Shown: positions 45,937-54,448, counted from the stretch's first letter. The stretch: DNA of 64,000 nt from Flagellimonas aequoris (GCF_003584165.1 NZ_QXFJ01000007.1:152907-216906), one strand, 5' to 3'. The notes: a model not told the origin generated them from the letters alone. A program made the numbers and translations.

Positions 45937-47209
45937 TCAAAAGTCAAGATCTCCAAACTTTTCCCTATTGTCATTTGAATCTGAAAATTTCGAATCCAGA
46001 ATCGTTTCTAGACCACTCATATCTTCACTTATTTTCTTATCCAATACTCTTGCATAAACTTGGGTAGTGGCCAATTTTGTATGTCCTAATATTTTGGAAA
46101 CCGTCTCTATGGGAACCCCATTACTCAAAGTAATCGTAGTTGCAAAAGTGTGCCTTGCCATATGGAAAGAAACATTTTTTGGAATGTCACATGCATCCGC
46201 GATTTCCTTTAAATAACTGTTCAATTTTTGATTGGAGATTCTAGGGAATAGTTTTTCAGGTTCTCGTTTAGGATGATATTGGTATCGTTTAATAATAGAT
46301 AATGCTGGACCAACCAATGGAAGCTTAAAACTATTCTTCGTTTTCATCCTTTTTGTGCTTATCCAATATTTTCCATCAATGCCAAGTACAAGGTTATCTT
46401 CGCTAAGACCCATTACATCACAATAAGAAATACCCGTATAGCAACTAAAAACAAACAAGTCTTTTACTATACGTAACCGTTCAATCCCTGTATGATATTC
46501 TTGAATTTTCTGAAGTTCAGGTAAGTTCAAAAACTCCCTTTCCTTTCTTTCCATTCTAATTTTAAACTTTTGAAATGGGTCTTTATCAATCCATTCATTA
46601 TCAACGGCTATTCTAATCATTTTACGTAAGCGTTGAATATGCTTCATCGCACCATTATTTGAAAGGTTAGCATGATGATTTATGGGATGTAGTTTGCGTA
46701 AATATGTTTCAAATCCAACTATAAATTGGTGATTAAGTTGTGATAATCTGTAGTCATCACATTTATATTGTTGGTTGATATACTTCAACAGGTACTTCTG
46801 ACATGTCTTGTAATGACCAAGAGTAGCCTTGCAAAGACTATGTGCATTGTATGTGTTGTGATACTCAAACAAACTCTTTAAAGTAAATTCACTCACATCT
46901 TCTCCAAAATAGTGCGCTTTAACCATCTGTGGGGTGATATGGGATGTTCTAGACCGAAGTTCACGATAGCATTGAAATAGTTCTGTTTCAACTTCCATCA
47001 AATAGGTATTTATTTCCTGAGCTTCTTTTGTTCGCCCCAGAACCTTCGACCCCTTACTAACCCATATCTCTTTTCGGAATAGTATACTTTAAACTCATGT
47101 TTGCCCTTTGCGAATCAACGGTGATTCGGGCATAGATCTTTGCGTTGTCGTCATTTCTTCGGGAAGTACTTATCCAGAAACTGATTGAAAATGTTGACCG
47201 GGTTCTCAT
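45937..47209 (-). pseudogene. Tyrosine integrase with N-terminal frameshift
   Basis: The gene starts at ATG 47209 with a typical Bacteroidota arm-binding domain (RSTFSISFWISTSRRNDDNA, KIYARITVDSQRANMSLK) but hits TAG at 47057-47059. The rest continues in the +1 frame (KEIWVSKGSKVLGRTKEAQE) through the core-binding and catalytic domains to the stop at 45937. Removing one A from the run CCGAAAAGAG restores a continuous protein of about 424 residues, the normal family length. The catalytic set is otherwise complete: HMARHT, LGHTKL and the tyrosine in TQVYARV. The first conserved arginine is replaced (CYTGISYCDV), as known for IntDOT-like enzymes. It could be inactive, rescued by slippage, or reflect a base-call error. 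Confidence 0.85.
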
Positions 47210-47288
47210 AGGTTTTGTGTTAAATTGAACGATAATTACCTACGAAAGTCAAATACTAAGTGATTGTAATATAGTTAATTACACGCTT

Positions 47289-47329
47289 ATTCGGTTAACA
47301 CTTTAAAGAAAAAAATTTACTAACCGAAT
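47289..47329. repeat. Inverted repeat between integrase and tRNA
   Basis: ATTCGGTTA (47289-47297) and TAACCGAAT (47321-47329) form 9-bp perfect arms across a 23-bp AT-rich spacer. The right arm overlaps the arm-like repeat at 47320-47337. This fits an array of integrase or accessory-factor sites next to the attachment core. Confidence 0.4.
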
Positions 47330-47337
47330 TACAAACC
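47320..47337 (+). repeat. Arm-site-like repeat, right end of island
   Basis: CTAACCGAATTACAAACC is related to the sequence at 38143-38160 (15 of 18 identical, same orientation). In a circular excised form the two would flank the core repeat on either side, like lambda-type arm sites. Confidence 0.4.
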
Positions 47338-47383
47338 AAAACATACCATTTCAAACCAATTCAAATGGGGCTCCTAAAACATT

Positions 47384-47418
47384 AAAGCCTTGCAAATCAA
47401 TAAGATATGCAAGGCTTT
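47384..47418. terminator. Terminator after tRNA-Arg
   Basis: An 11-bp perfect stem, AAAGCCTTGCA (47384-47394) and TGCAAGGCTTT (47408-47418), lies 23 bp past the tRNA 3' end on the minus strand. A T-run follows on the plus strand as well, so it may block transcription from both sides. Confidence 0.7.
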
Positions 47419-47440
47419 GTTTTTATTTGAACTCTTAAAG

Positions 47441-47514
47441 TGATCGCGGAAGGATTCGAACCTTCGACCGTCTGCTTAGAAGGCAGATGCTCTATCCAGC
47501 TGAGCTACGCGACC
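47441..47514 (-). tRNA. tRNA-Arg (anticodon TCT)
   Basis: The minus strand folds as a complete 74-nt tRNA without encoded CCA. The acceptor strands GGTCGCG and CGCGATC pair with one G-U, the D arm is GCTC...GAGC, and the anticodon arm is TCTGC-CTTCTAA-GCAGA with anticodon TCT. The variable loop is CGGTC, the T arm GAAGG-TTCGAAT-CCTTC, and the discriminator is A. The 3' end forms the right boundary of the island, so part of it may be element-derived. A TATCTTTG -7 promoter element lies 15 bp upstream (47529-47536). Confidence 0.96.
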
Positions 47515-47528
47515 CAACTTTGCGGGTG

Positions 47529-47536
47529 CAAAGATA
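47529..47536 (-). promoter_or_regulatory. -7 promoter element of tRNA-Arg
   Basis: The minus strand reads TATCTTTG, an exact TAnnTTTG match 15 bp before the tRNA 5' end. A TTGACA-like sequence (47541-47546) lies close upstream but not at the usual -33 spacing. Confidence 0.5.
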
Positions 47537-47616
47537 CACATGTCAACCGTTGTAAAAAATATTTTTTTGGTTTCTTGTCTGATTTCAAGAAATCCCGGTC
47601 AAGCATCATGTCATTT

Positions 47617-48495
47617 TTAGTCGAAGCCTATCTTTTTAAGGCCTTTATGGCTGATCACGATTACTTCCAAAGGCTTTTTGTCCCAAGTCCTATCCTGCTC
47701 CACAAAATACTTGACCATTCCAGCAGTTTTCTTTTCCTTCAAAATTCTGCCAAAATCAATGGTTCCCTCTCCTACAGGCGCAAACTTGCCTTCTTCGTCC
47801 ATATCTTTTACATGCCATGATTTGAACCTTCCGGGATACTTCTCAAAGTAGGCTACTGGATCGGCACCAGCCTTGGTCACCCAGAACAAATCCATTTGGA
47901 AATTGACATATTTTGGATCGGTATGCTCCAACAAATAAACAATAGGAACTACCCCATCAGCATTCTCCTTATACTCAAAATCATGATTGTGGTACAACAA
48001 TTTCAACCCAGCTGCCTCGCACTTCTTCCCTAGGGTGGTCAAGACATTGGCAAAGTCCTCCATGGTACCCTTCATGCCCATGGTCCTTGTGTCCGAATCA
48101 AAAGTGAACATACCCATTGGGGGTACGGGAATGGTAAAAAATTCAAAGCCTGCCGCCTTTACATCGGCAATCAGTTGATCGGCGTTGTCCAAGGTTACCA
48201 TACCCATATGGGTACTAACGGGTTTCAATCCTTTACTTTCCAAATACGCTTTGAAATCTTCAGGAGCCATTCCATAGAACTTTCCTTCATTGTAACCGGC
48301 CGCTTCTACGTAGGCATAACCGGCATCGGCCACCTTGTCCAAGGTTGCCTTGGCATCCTCGCCCATATCATCCCTTACGGTATATAGGGCCAATCCCCCA
48401 AATTTATCCTGTGCATTGACGGATAAGGCCAAAAAGGCCACGAAAAGGGAAGAAAAAACAATTTTTCCCTGTTTTAATAAAATTCTGCTCATCAT
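47617..48495 (-). CDS. Secreted sugar phosphate isomerase/epimerase-like TIM barrel protein
   Basis: A 292-residue protein with a signal peptide (FSSLFVAFLALSVNA) and the xylose-isomerase-like TIM barrel (AP endonuclease 2 superfamily). Landmarks are YTVRDDMGEDAKATL, YVEAAGYNEGKFYGM, LLYHNHDFEY with metal-binding histidine and glutamate, FQMDLFWVTKAGADP and SWHVKDMD. Exported members are common in Bacteroidota and are often called sugar isomerases or inositol-type epimerases; the substrate is not known. The ATG pair at 48495/48492 leaves the exact start open. It stands alone beside the tRNA. Confidence 0.87.
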   Translation of the reverse strand: MMSRILLKQGKIVFSSLFVAFLALSVNAQDKFGGLALYTVRDDMGEDAKATLDKVADAGYAYVEAAGYNEGKFYGMAPEDFKAYLESKGLKPVSTHMGMVTLDNADQLIADVKAAGFEFFTIPVPPMGMFTFDSDTRTMGMKGTMEDFANVLTTLGKKCEAAGLKLLYHNHDFEYKENADGVVPIVYLLEHTDPKYVNFQMDLFWVTKAGADPVAYFEKYPGRFKSWHVKDMDEEGKFAPVGEGTIDFGRILKEKKTAGMVKYFVEQDRTWDKKPLEVIVISHKGLKKIGFD

Positions 48496-48598
48496 TATAG
48501 TTTGTAGTTAATTTTTGGTTTCAAATACTTCACAATATACTGCTTTATTCATAATTTCTTAACTATAAGAACCACCGATTCAGTATTATCACAAACCA

Positions 48599-48634
48599 AA
48601 AAATCCGTTGGATCAATCATCACAACGGATTTTT
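48599..48634 (-). terminator. Terminator after the second YceI-like gene
   Basis: A perfect 10-bp stem AAAATCCGTT (48600-48609) and AACGGATTTT (48624-48633), followed on the minus strand by a T-run, ends the YceI/porin transcript before the sugar isomerase-like gene. Confidence 0.75.
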
Positions 48635-48654
48635 AAGCATGAGTACCTGTTAAA

Positions 48655-49254
48655 TCAAATTTCTTTCATCTGAAGGGCCATATGCACCTGAATATCATTG
48701 TCTACCTTGATCATTCCCAAAACCTTGCGGGGTGGCTCAAGGCCAAAGTCCGTCAATTTTAAGGACAAGGTCCCTTTTACACAAATACCCTCTTTTTGTT
48801 CACAGTTTAAAATGGATTCGTATTTGCGGGACACTCCAGCTATCCTGATTTCCATGCCCACGGATATGGTCTGTCTATCAGGTTGCGGTGGGTCTACATA
48901 TAACAGTTTCAGTTCCACTTCTGGATGATTCTTGGTTTGCAAAAGCTCCCTAAAGTCTTTGTTTATGGTCTTGCCCCCACAATCGAAACAATCATTGGCC
49001 AGCTTTAGCCTAGCATTCTTAAATAGAATATGCTGCGCCTTTTCATCATAGGTCAACCTTATGGGCAGTTCCAGTTCTTGGAGGTTATATTTGCAGGTAA
49101 ATTGATTGACGTTTGTTGTTCCGGAAATGACCACCTCACTTTCAGGGGCCACCCTTACCGTGGCTTCACGTTCCGGGTCAGGATCGGTCAACCAAAGGAG
49201 CAATGTTGGAATCGCCCAGAGGTATTTGGTGATATGTGGAATTGTGGATAACAT
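48655..49254 (-). CDS. YceI-like domain protein
   Basis: A 199-residue protein with an N-terminal hydrophobic segment (LWAIPTLLLWLT). The YceI-like lipocalin barrel is seen as VVISGTTNVNQFTCKYNLQE, FRELLQTKNHPEVELKLLYV, SRKYESILNC and the C-terminal KLTDFGLEPPRKVLGMIKVD. YceI proteins bind polyisoprenoid or similar lipids in the periplasm. Compared with the upstream YceI (50644-51246) it is more divergent and has extra cysteines (NDCFDCGGKTINK) that could form a disulfide. It follows the porin gene on the same strand after a hairpin. Confidence 0.82.
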   Translation of the reverse strand: MLSTIPHITKYLWAIPTLLLWLTDPDPEREATVRVAPESEVVISGTTNVNQFTCKYNLQELELPIRLTYDEKAQHILFKNARLKLANDCFDCGGKTINKDFRELLQTKNHPEVELKLLYVDPPQPDRQTISVGMEIRIAGVSRKYESILNCEQKEGICVKGTLSLKLTDFGLEPPRKVLGMIKVDNDIQVHMALQMKEI

Positions 49255-49282
49255 GTCAATTAAATATACGGATTTTAGTTTG

Positions 49283-49312
49283 AAGGCCCAGGACAAAATT
49301 GTCCCAGGCCTT
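49283..49312 (-). terminator. Hairpin after the porin gene
   Basis: Arms AAGGCC..GGACAA (49283-49296) and TTGTCC..GGCCTT (49299-49312) form a 12-bp stem with a 2-nt internal mismatch. The T-tract is weak, so it may be an attenuating or stabilising hairpin between the porin and second YceI-like genes. Confidence 0.55.
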
Positions 49313-49334
49313 TCGTCATTAAAACCAAAGGTTC

Positions 49335-50597
49335 TTAGAAGCTGATCACAGCTTCTAACAAAACCCCATTAAATTTACCTTCGTTGAAGATACTTGTATC
49401 ACTATATCCATCATAGGTTTGGTTCACGTATTCAAACTTGGCAAGGATGTTTTTGGTCAAAAATGCACCCAATCCCAATTGTACCCTGTCGATGGTAATG
49501 TCCTCACCTGCTGCAGTCTCGGCATTCACAGTGTTGTAACGACCCCCTATGTAGAAGTTTTCATTATTACCGAATCTATAGATAAGCTCTCCTGCCAATT
49601 GGGTGGCATTTCTCTTATCTGCCTCAGCATCGGCCTTACCGTTTGCAGTTTCAAAAGTTCCAAAGAATTCCAAGCCTTTGTATTTCACAAAAGGGTTGAT
49701 CATAAAGGAAGTGATTTCATTGCTCATTCCTGGATCATATCTACCTGAACGGAAATTGCTGGAAGTAGAAGCTTCTGTGTTCTCCATTACCAAATAGTAT
49801 CGGGAACCTGAACGGTCAGCACTATATAGGTACACATGTCCAGATTTTCCTGTGCTGTACACGGATCCTGTGATACGTAGCCTAAGATCATCGTTCAATT
49901 GCTTATCATAACCTAACTTGGCCAATATAGAAGCTCCTGTTTGGTCTGGGTTGTTTACGGCTTGGTTCAATTTACCATTGGAAAGTCCGAACATACCGAT
50001 GAAACCATTTTTTCTGAAGTACACCTCACCACCTACCTCGGTTGTGAAAGCGTCCATGATCAAGTTACCCACAAATGGGTTATAGATGGCCTGGGCGTTG
50101 TCGGTTCTTCTGAAATGGGCATCACCATAGTTGTTTTCCATGTGCCCAACCTTAATGGTCAAATATTTCATGGCCTCTTCCAAGAATCCAGGGCTTATGA
50201 AATCCAAATTATCCACTTGGAAATAACCACCTTTAACATAAGGCTCTGGGTGGTGCCTAGAGGAAAGGTAAGTCCTTAAGTGCATACGCACACCTTTGGC
50301 CAAGGCCACATCCAAATCTAGGTTTGCGGTGGCCAGGTTAAAGTTGTCACCGATAGGAATCAATTCCACGGCACCTGAATTCTCATGGTCCAAAGCTTGG
50401 AACTGTAAGGTTGATGAACCCCCGATCCTAACTTTGACACCATCAAAGGTAAGGGCGGTATCTTTTGGGCTCTCAAAAACATTGATGCCATTTTTATCGG
50501 GAGATCGATAATTATCCAATTGACGGTTTTGGGAATACCCCCAAAAGCCTGCAAAAATTGCAGCAGCCAATAATCCGTGTTTTACATATTTTCTCAT
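49335..50597 (-). CDS. Outer membrane porin-like beta-barrel protein
   Basis: A 420-residue protein with a signal peptide (VKHGLLAAAIFAGFWGYSQ) and a beta-barrel of about sixteen strands ending in the aromatic C-terminus LLEAVISF. Motifs such as GGSSTLQFQALDHENSG, GVRMHLRTYLSSRHH, IKVGHMENNYGDAHFRRTDN and NFYIGGRYNTVNAE are those of phosphate-selective-porin-like (OprP/OprO type) proteins of Bacteroidota. The transported solute cannot be told from sequence. It lies between two YceI genes on the same strand, 46 bp after the first, which suggests a joint envelope function. Confidence 0.83.
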   Translation of the reverse strand: MRKYVKHGLLAAAIFAGFWGYSQNRQLDNYRSPDKNGINVFESPKDTALTFDGVKVRIGGSSTLQFQALDHENSGAVELIPIGDNFNLATANLDLDVALAKGVRMHLRTYLSSRHHPEPYVKGGYFQVDNLDFISPGFLEEAMKYLTIKVGHMENNYGDAHFRRTDNAQAIYNPFVGNLIMDAFTTEVGGEVYFRKNGFIGMFGLSNGKLNQAVNNPDQTGASILAKLGYDKQLNDDLRLRITGSVYSTGKSGHVYLYSADRSGSRYYLVMENTEASTSSNFRSGRYDPGMSNEITSFMINPFVKYKGLEFFGTFETANGKADAEADKRNATQLAGELIYRFGNNENFYIGGRYNTVNAETAAGEDITIDRVQLGLGAFLTKNILAKFEYVNQTYDGYSDTSIFNEGKFNGVLLEAVISF

Positions 50598-50643
50598 TGT
50601 TATAGATTTTTAAGTTGAGTATTTTATTTATTGATCTGTGTTA

Positions 50644-51246
50644 TTATTTCCATATGGTATTGTAGTGCACTTCTATATCATCCCCGGTCTTGATCGTTCC
50701 CAAAAGGGCCTTGGGAGGCTCAATGCCAAAGTCGGTCATTTTTAAGGGTTTGGTTCCTTCCAAGATTGCCTTGCCATCATGCACCGTAAGGGTGAAAGGT
50801 AGGTCCACCTTGTTGGTCTTGCCTGCAATGGTCAAATTGCCAGATGCCACCACCTTGTATTTGTTAGTGGTTGAAACTACAGGTGAAATACTTTTTACCT
50901 CACCCATTTTAAAAACAATCTCTTTGTACTTGTTTGTGCTTAGGGCCTTGTAGGTGTTCTTATCCATTCCGTCGTGACCACTTTTAAGGCTTTCCGCCTC
51001 AATGGTAAAGCTTAATGAACTGATGGATGGAAGTTCCCCGGACTGGTCAATGGCCATAGAACCATTGCGTTGTTCCGCTACCTCTTCCCAGTCATGCAGG
51101 GTAGAAGTTCCCGTAACCTTCACTTCCCCCTCATTTTTACTAAGTTGGAAGCTTTGTGCTGCCAATGCTATTGGAATTAGGCCAAATGTCATCAACAGAA
51201 TGACCGCCTTGAATGATAACTGATTTTTTCTGACTTGTGATTGCAT
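50644..51246 (-). CDS. YceI family protein
   Basis: A 200-residue secreted protein with a signal peptide (LSFKAVILLMTFGLIPIALA) and a standard YceI domain: GEVKVTGTSTLHDWEE, the mid-part NKYKEIVFKMGEV, GNLTIAGKTNKVDLPFTLTV and the final KMTDFGIEPPKALLGTIKTGDD. The fold is a lipocalin barrel that holds polyisoprenoid lipids in the periplasm. It is the first gene of the YceI-porin-YceI set. The ATG at 51246 is preferred over one at 51270 because it is nearer to the signal peptide. Confidence 0.9.
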   Translation of the reverse strand: MQSQVRKNQLSFKAVILLMTFGLIPIALAAQSFQLSKNEGEVKVTGTSTLHDWEEVAEQRNGSMAIDQSGELPSISSLSFTIEAESLKSGHDGMDKNTYKALSTNKYKEIVFKMGEVKSISPVVSTTNKYKVVASGNLTIAGKTNKVDLPFTLTVHDGKAILEGTKPLKMTDFGIEPPKALLGTIKTGDDIEVHYNTIWK

Positions 51247-51336
51247 AGTATTTCGGTTTTGATGGGACAAAGTTCATACAGGGATAAATTCCAAAAGATG
51301 ATAAATGTCAGTATTTTCCTAACTGATTGATTTTAA

Positions 51337-51350
51337 GTAACCTAGGTTAC
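51337..51350. promoter_or_regulatory. 14-bp perfect palindrome between YceI and ppdK
   Basis: GTAACCTAGGTTAC is a perfect palindrome in the divergent region between the YceI set and ppdK, with further symmetric bases two positions out on each side (TA before, TA after). Half-sites GTAAC-N4-GTTAC resemble Crp/Fnr-class operators. It lies 91 bp from the YceI start and 241 bp from the ppdK start. Confidence 0.5.
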
Positions 51351-51590
51351 ATATTTTTTTATATTTTTCTGATTTTTAACGATTTACCGACCCATTTTTT
51401 CATCCAAAACAATACTTCCGTAGTCATTTACAGACCATCCATCATCAACAAGGACTTGGGATTCCCTTTCTATAAGATCTATCAAGTTGTCAGACTTAAA
51501 ACACTGATTTTTATCATGTTCTGGGCAAGCATTAGCCGCTACTTTTACATACAGATTTTAGCACTTATCAACTTCTTAATAAAGATCAAG
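51351..51590 (+). other. Open 5' leader of ppdK
   Basis: The reading frame of ppdK stays open upstream to 51327, but the translated stretch (many Ile, Phe and Tyr, no family similarity) does not look like protein. Pyruvate phosphate dikinases begin near the sequence at 51591. I therefore treat this as an untranslated leader or promoter region. No riboswitch or hairpin is evident. Confidence 0.5.
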
Positions 51591-54317
51591 ATGGAAACAC
51601 TTACAGCAAACCAACTCAGCGTCTATTCCTTCGGGAATAAAAAGGCCGATGGCAGTCGCGACATGAAGGAGCTACTAGGGGGCAAAGGAGCCAACCTAGC
51701 TGAAATGAGTCGAATCGGAATTCCGGTGCCACCAGGCTTTACCATTACTACGGAAGTTTGTACCCAATATAACCAAGAAGGAAAAGAGGCGGTCATCAAT
51801 CGCATAGAACCCGAAGTAAGGGAAGCCATTACCCGAATAGAAGAAACCATGGGGGCCACATTTGGGGATGATGAAAATCCACTGTTGATTTCGGTCCGTT
51901 CCGGGGCAAGGGTATCCATGCCCGGCATGATGGACACCGTCCTTAATCTGGGGCTCAATGATGAATCGGTAAAAGGGGTCATTAAAATGACAGGCAACGA
52001 TCGTTTCGCATGGGATTCCTACAGACGTTTTATCCAAATGTACAGTAGCGTGGTAATGGGCCTTAAACCCGAATCCAAGGATGATCTAGATCCCTTTGAG
52101 GAAATCATGGATCATTTAAAGGACAAACGTCGCATTGAGCACGATACCCAGTTCACCGTTCAAGATCTTCAGGACCTTGTGTATGACTTTAAGGATATTG
52201 TAAAGAAAAGAACAGGAAAACCCTTCCCTACCAACCCATGGGACCAACTATGGGGCGCCGTGGCTGCCGTGTTCGATAGCTGGAACGGGGACAGGGCCAT
52301 TTACTATAGAAAAATGCACGGTTACCCAGAAGATTGGGGAACCGCAGTGAACGTGCAGGCCATGGTCTTTGGAAACATGGGTGACGACTCTGGTACCGGC
52401 GTATGCTTTACCAGGGATGCCGGAACCGGGGAAAACGTGTTTAACGGGGAATACCTTATCAATGCACAGGGAGAAGATGTGGTGGCAGGTGTACGTACCC
52501 CTCAACAAATTACCCTATTGGGATCGCAACGTTGGGCACAGCTTGCACAGATAGATGAGGAAGAACGTAAAGAAAAATACCCTTCCCTTGAAGAACTGAT
52601 GCCCGAAATCTATAAGGAACTCTTTGAATACCAAAATAAATTGGAAACCCATTATCAGGATATGCAAGATATGGAGTTCACCATTCAACAAGGTAAACTT
52701 TGGATCTTGCAGACCCGTAACGGAAAACGTACAGGTGCGGCCATGGTCAAAATTGCCATGGATCTGCTCAAAGAGGGATTGATTGATGAAAAAAAGGCCC
52801 TAATGCGCATAGAGCCCAATAAACTAAACGAACTATTGCACCCCATCTTCGATCCCGAAGCTTTGGAAGAAGCCGAAGTGATCGCCCAAGGTTTACCGGC
52901 ATCCCCTGGTGCGGCAACCGGTCAGATCGTATTCTTTGCCGATGAGGCCAACAAATACAAAAACAGTATTCTGGTACGTGTGGAAACCTCCCCGGAAGAT
53001 GTGGAAGGGATGAACGTGGCCAAAGGTATCGTGACCGCCCGCGGTGGTATGACCTCCCACGCAGCCGTAGTAGCCAGAGGTATCGGCAAATGTTGTGTTT
53101 CCGGTGCAGGTGCCTTGAAAATCAATTATAAGACAAGAACCCTAAAAGTGGGGGATCACGAATACCACGAAGGGGATTGGATTTCCATCAATGGATCTAC
53201 CGGTAACATCTTGGAAGGCAAAGTGGCCACCAAGGAACCCGAGTTGAGCGGTGAATTTGCCGAATTGATGAAACTTTCCGATGCCTACGCAAAAATGGAA
53301 GTCCGCACCAATGCCGATACTCCAAAAGATGCTGAAATAGCACGTAGCTTTGGAGCGAAAGGGATCGGGTTGACCCGAACCGAGCATATGTTCTTTGAAG
53401 TAGACCGTATCAAGGCCATGCGCGAAATGATCTTGGCCGATACCATCAAAGGACGTAAACAAGCTTTGAAGGAATTGCTGCCCATGCAAAGAGGTGACTT
53501 TGAAGGCATCTTCCGGGCCATGAAGGGTTATCCCGTAACCGTGCGGTTGTTGGATCCCCCGTTGCACGAGTTTGTGCCCCACCAATTGGCTACCCAAAAG
53601 GAATTGGCAGATGATCTCCATATTTCCTTGGCTTCCGTGAAAAGCAAAGTGGCAGAGTTGGAAGAGTTCAACCCCATGTTGGGACACCGTGGCTGCCGTT
53701 TGGGCAATACCTATCCGGAAATCACAGAGATGCAGACCCAGGCCATTTTGGAAGCCGCATTAAAATTGAAAAAAGAAGGCATCGATACCAAACCTGAGAT
53801 TATGGTTCCACTAGTGGGTACCGTTGAAGAATTCAGACAGCAAAAAGAAGTGATCGATAACACTGCCCAAGAACTCTTCAAAAGACGTAAAGATTCTGTG
53901 GAATACTCCGTGGGTACCATGATAGAAACTCCAAGGGCCACTTTGGTAGCGGATGAAATCGCCAAAATTGCCGACTTCTTCTCTTTCGGAACCAATGACC
54001 TGACCCAGATGACTTTTGGATACTCTAGGGATGACTCCGGCAAATTCCTGCCCATCTATTTGGAGAAAGGAATTTTAAAAGCGGATCCTTTTGAAGTATT
54101 GGACCAAAAAGGCGTGGGCCAATTGATAGAAATGGGTACCCAGAGAGGACGACAAACCCATCCTGGATTAAAAGTGGGCATCTGTGGTGAGCACGGTGGT
54201 GAACCAAGCTCCGTAGGTTTCTGCCAAACCGTGGATATGAACTATGTGAGCTGCTCCCCTTACAGGGTGCCTATCGCTAGGGTGGCCGCTGCACAAGCAG
54301 CCATAGCCAAAGCTTAA
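51591..54317 (+). CDS. ppdK: Pyruvate, phosphate dikinase
   Basis: A 908-residue enzyme that interconverts pyruvate, ATP and phosphate with PEP, AMP and pyrophosphate. The domains are in order: N-terminal ATP-grasp (LLGGKGANLAEMSRIGIPVP, SVRSGARVSMPGMMDT), the phosphohistidine swivel domain with GGMTSHAAVVARG (His490), and the C-terminal PEP/pyruvate TIM barrel with GLTRTEHMFFE, GTMIETPRATL, FSFGTNDLTQM and GICGEHGGEPSS. The ATG at 51591 gives the family-typical start. It is divergent from the YceI set and ends at a strong terminator. It can link C3 units from the KDG pathway to gluconeogenesis. Confidence 0.97.
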   Translation: METLTANQLSVYSFGNKKADGSRDMKELLGGKGANLAEMSRIGIPVPPGFTITTEVCTQYNQEGKEAVINRIEPEVREAITRIEETMGATFGDDENPLLISVRSGARVSMPGMMDTVLNLGLNDESVKGVIKMTGNDRFAWDSYRRFIQMYSSVVMGLKPESKDDLDPFEEIMDHLKDKRRIEHDTQFTVQDLQDLVYDFKDIVKKRTGKPFPTNPWDQLWGAVAAVFDSWNGDRAIYYRKMHGYPEDWGTAVNVQAMVFGNMGDDSGTGVCFTRDAGTGENVFNGEYLINAQGEDVVAGVRTPQQITLLGSQRWAQLAQIDEEERKEKYPSLEELMPEIYKELFEYQNKLETHYQDMQDMEFTIQQGKLWILQTRNGKRTGAAMVKIAMDLLKEGLIDEKKALMRIEPNKLNELLHPIFDPEALEEAEVIAQGLPASPGAATGQIVFFADEANKYKNSILVRVETSPEDVEGMNVAKGIVTARGGMTSHAAVVARGIGKCCVSGAGALKINYKTRTLKVGDHEYHEGDWISINGSTGNILEGKVATKEPELSGEFAELMKLSDAYAKMEVRTNADTPKDAEIARSFGAKGIGLTRTEHMFFEVDRIKAMREMILADTIKGRKQALKELLPMQRGDFEGIFRAMKGYPVTVRLLDPPLHEFVPHQLATQKELADDLHISLASVKSKVAELEEFNPMLGHRGCRLGNTYPEITEMQTQAILEAALKLKKEGIDTKPEIMVPLVGTVEEFRQQKEVIDNTAQELFKRRKDSVEYSVGTMIETPRATLVADEIAKIADFFSFGTNDLTQMTFGYSRDDSGKFLPIYLEKGILKADPFEVLDQKGVGQLIEMGTQRGRQTHPGLKVGICGEHGGEPSSVGFCQTVDMNYVSCSPYRVPIARVAAAQAAIAKA

Positions 54318-54348
54318 ACTCAATATCTAACCATTCTGTTTTTTGAAT

Positions 54349-54390
54349 CCCCGGCCTTGAAGAGCCATCAAGTGCCGGGGTTTTTATTTT
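54349..54390 (+). terminator. Intrinsic terminator of ppdK
   Basis: A 12-bp stem (CCCCGGCCTTGA 54349-54360; TCAAG and GCCGGGG 54368-54380 with one bulged T) with a 7-nt loop is followed by TTTTTATTTT. It is a strong rho-independent terminator 32 bp after the ppdK stop. Confidence 0.88.
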
Positions 54391-54448
54391 ATCGTTGACC
54401 CCTATCCCTAAATTTTTATCTAATTTGCAGTCATAGCAATCAACGCCA

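Larger units (their letters stand above)
38069..47463. mobile_element. Integrated genomic island at tRNA-Arg(TCT)
   Basis: A 23-bp direct repeat (38069-38091 and 47441-47463, 21 of 23 identical) bounds about 9.4 kb. The right copy is the 3' end of an intact tRNA-Arg gene. The left copy is an isolated tRNA 3' end followed by a terminator hairpin. A Bacteroidota-type tyrosine integrase, now frameshifted, lies directly inside the tRNA end, as expected for tRNA-targeted elements. Cargo is a two-component system, an unknown secreted protein, two membrane proteins and a MORN protein under a shared operator. Two mismatches in the acceptor part, and the ordinary T-arm content of the repeat, leave some doubt that both copies derive from one insertion. 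Confidence 0.6.

Noticed and set aside
51327..51590. N-terminal extension of pyruvate phosphate dikinase
   Set aside because: The extra 88 codons are open by chance, hydrophobic and unrelated to the family; the normal start is at 51591.
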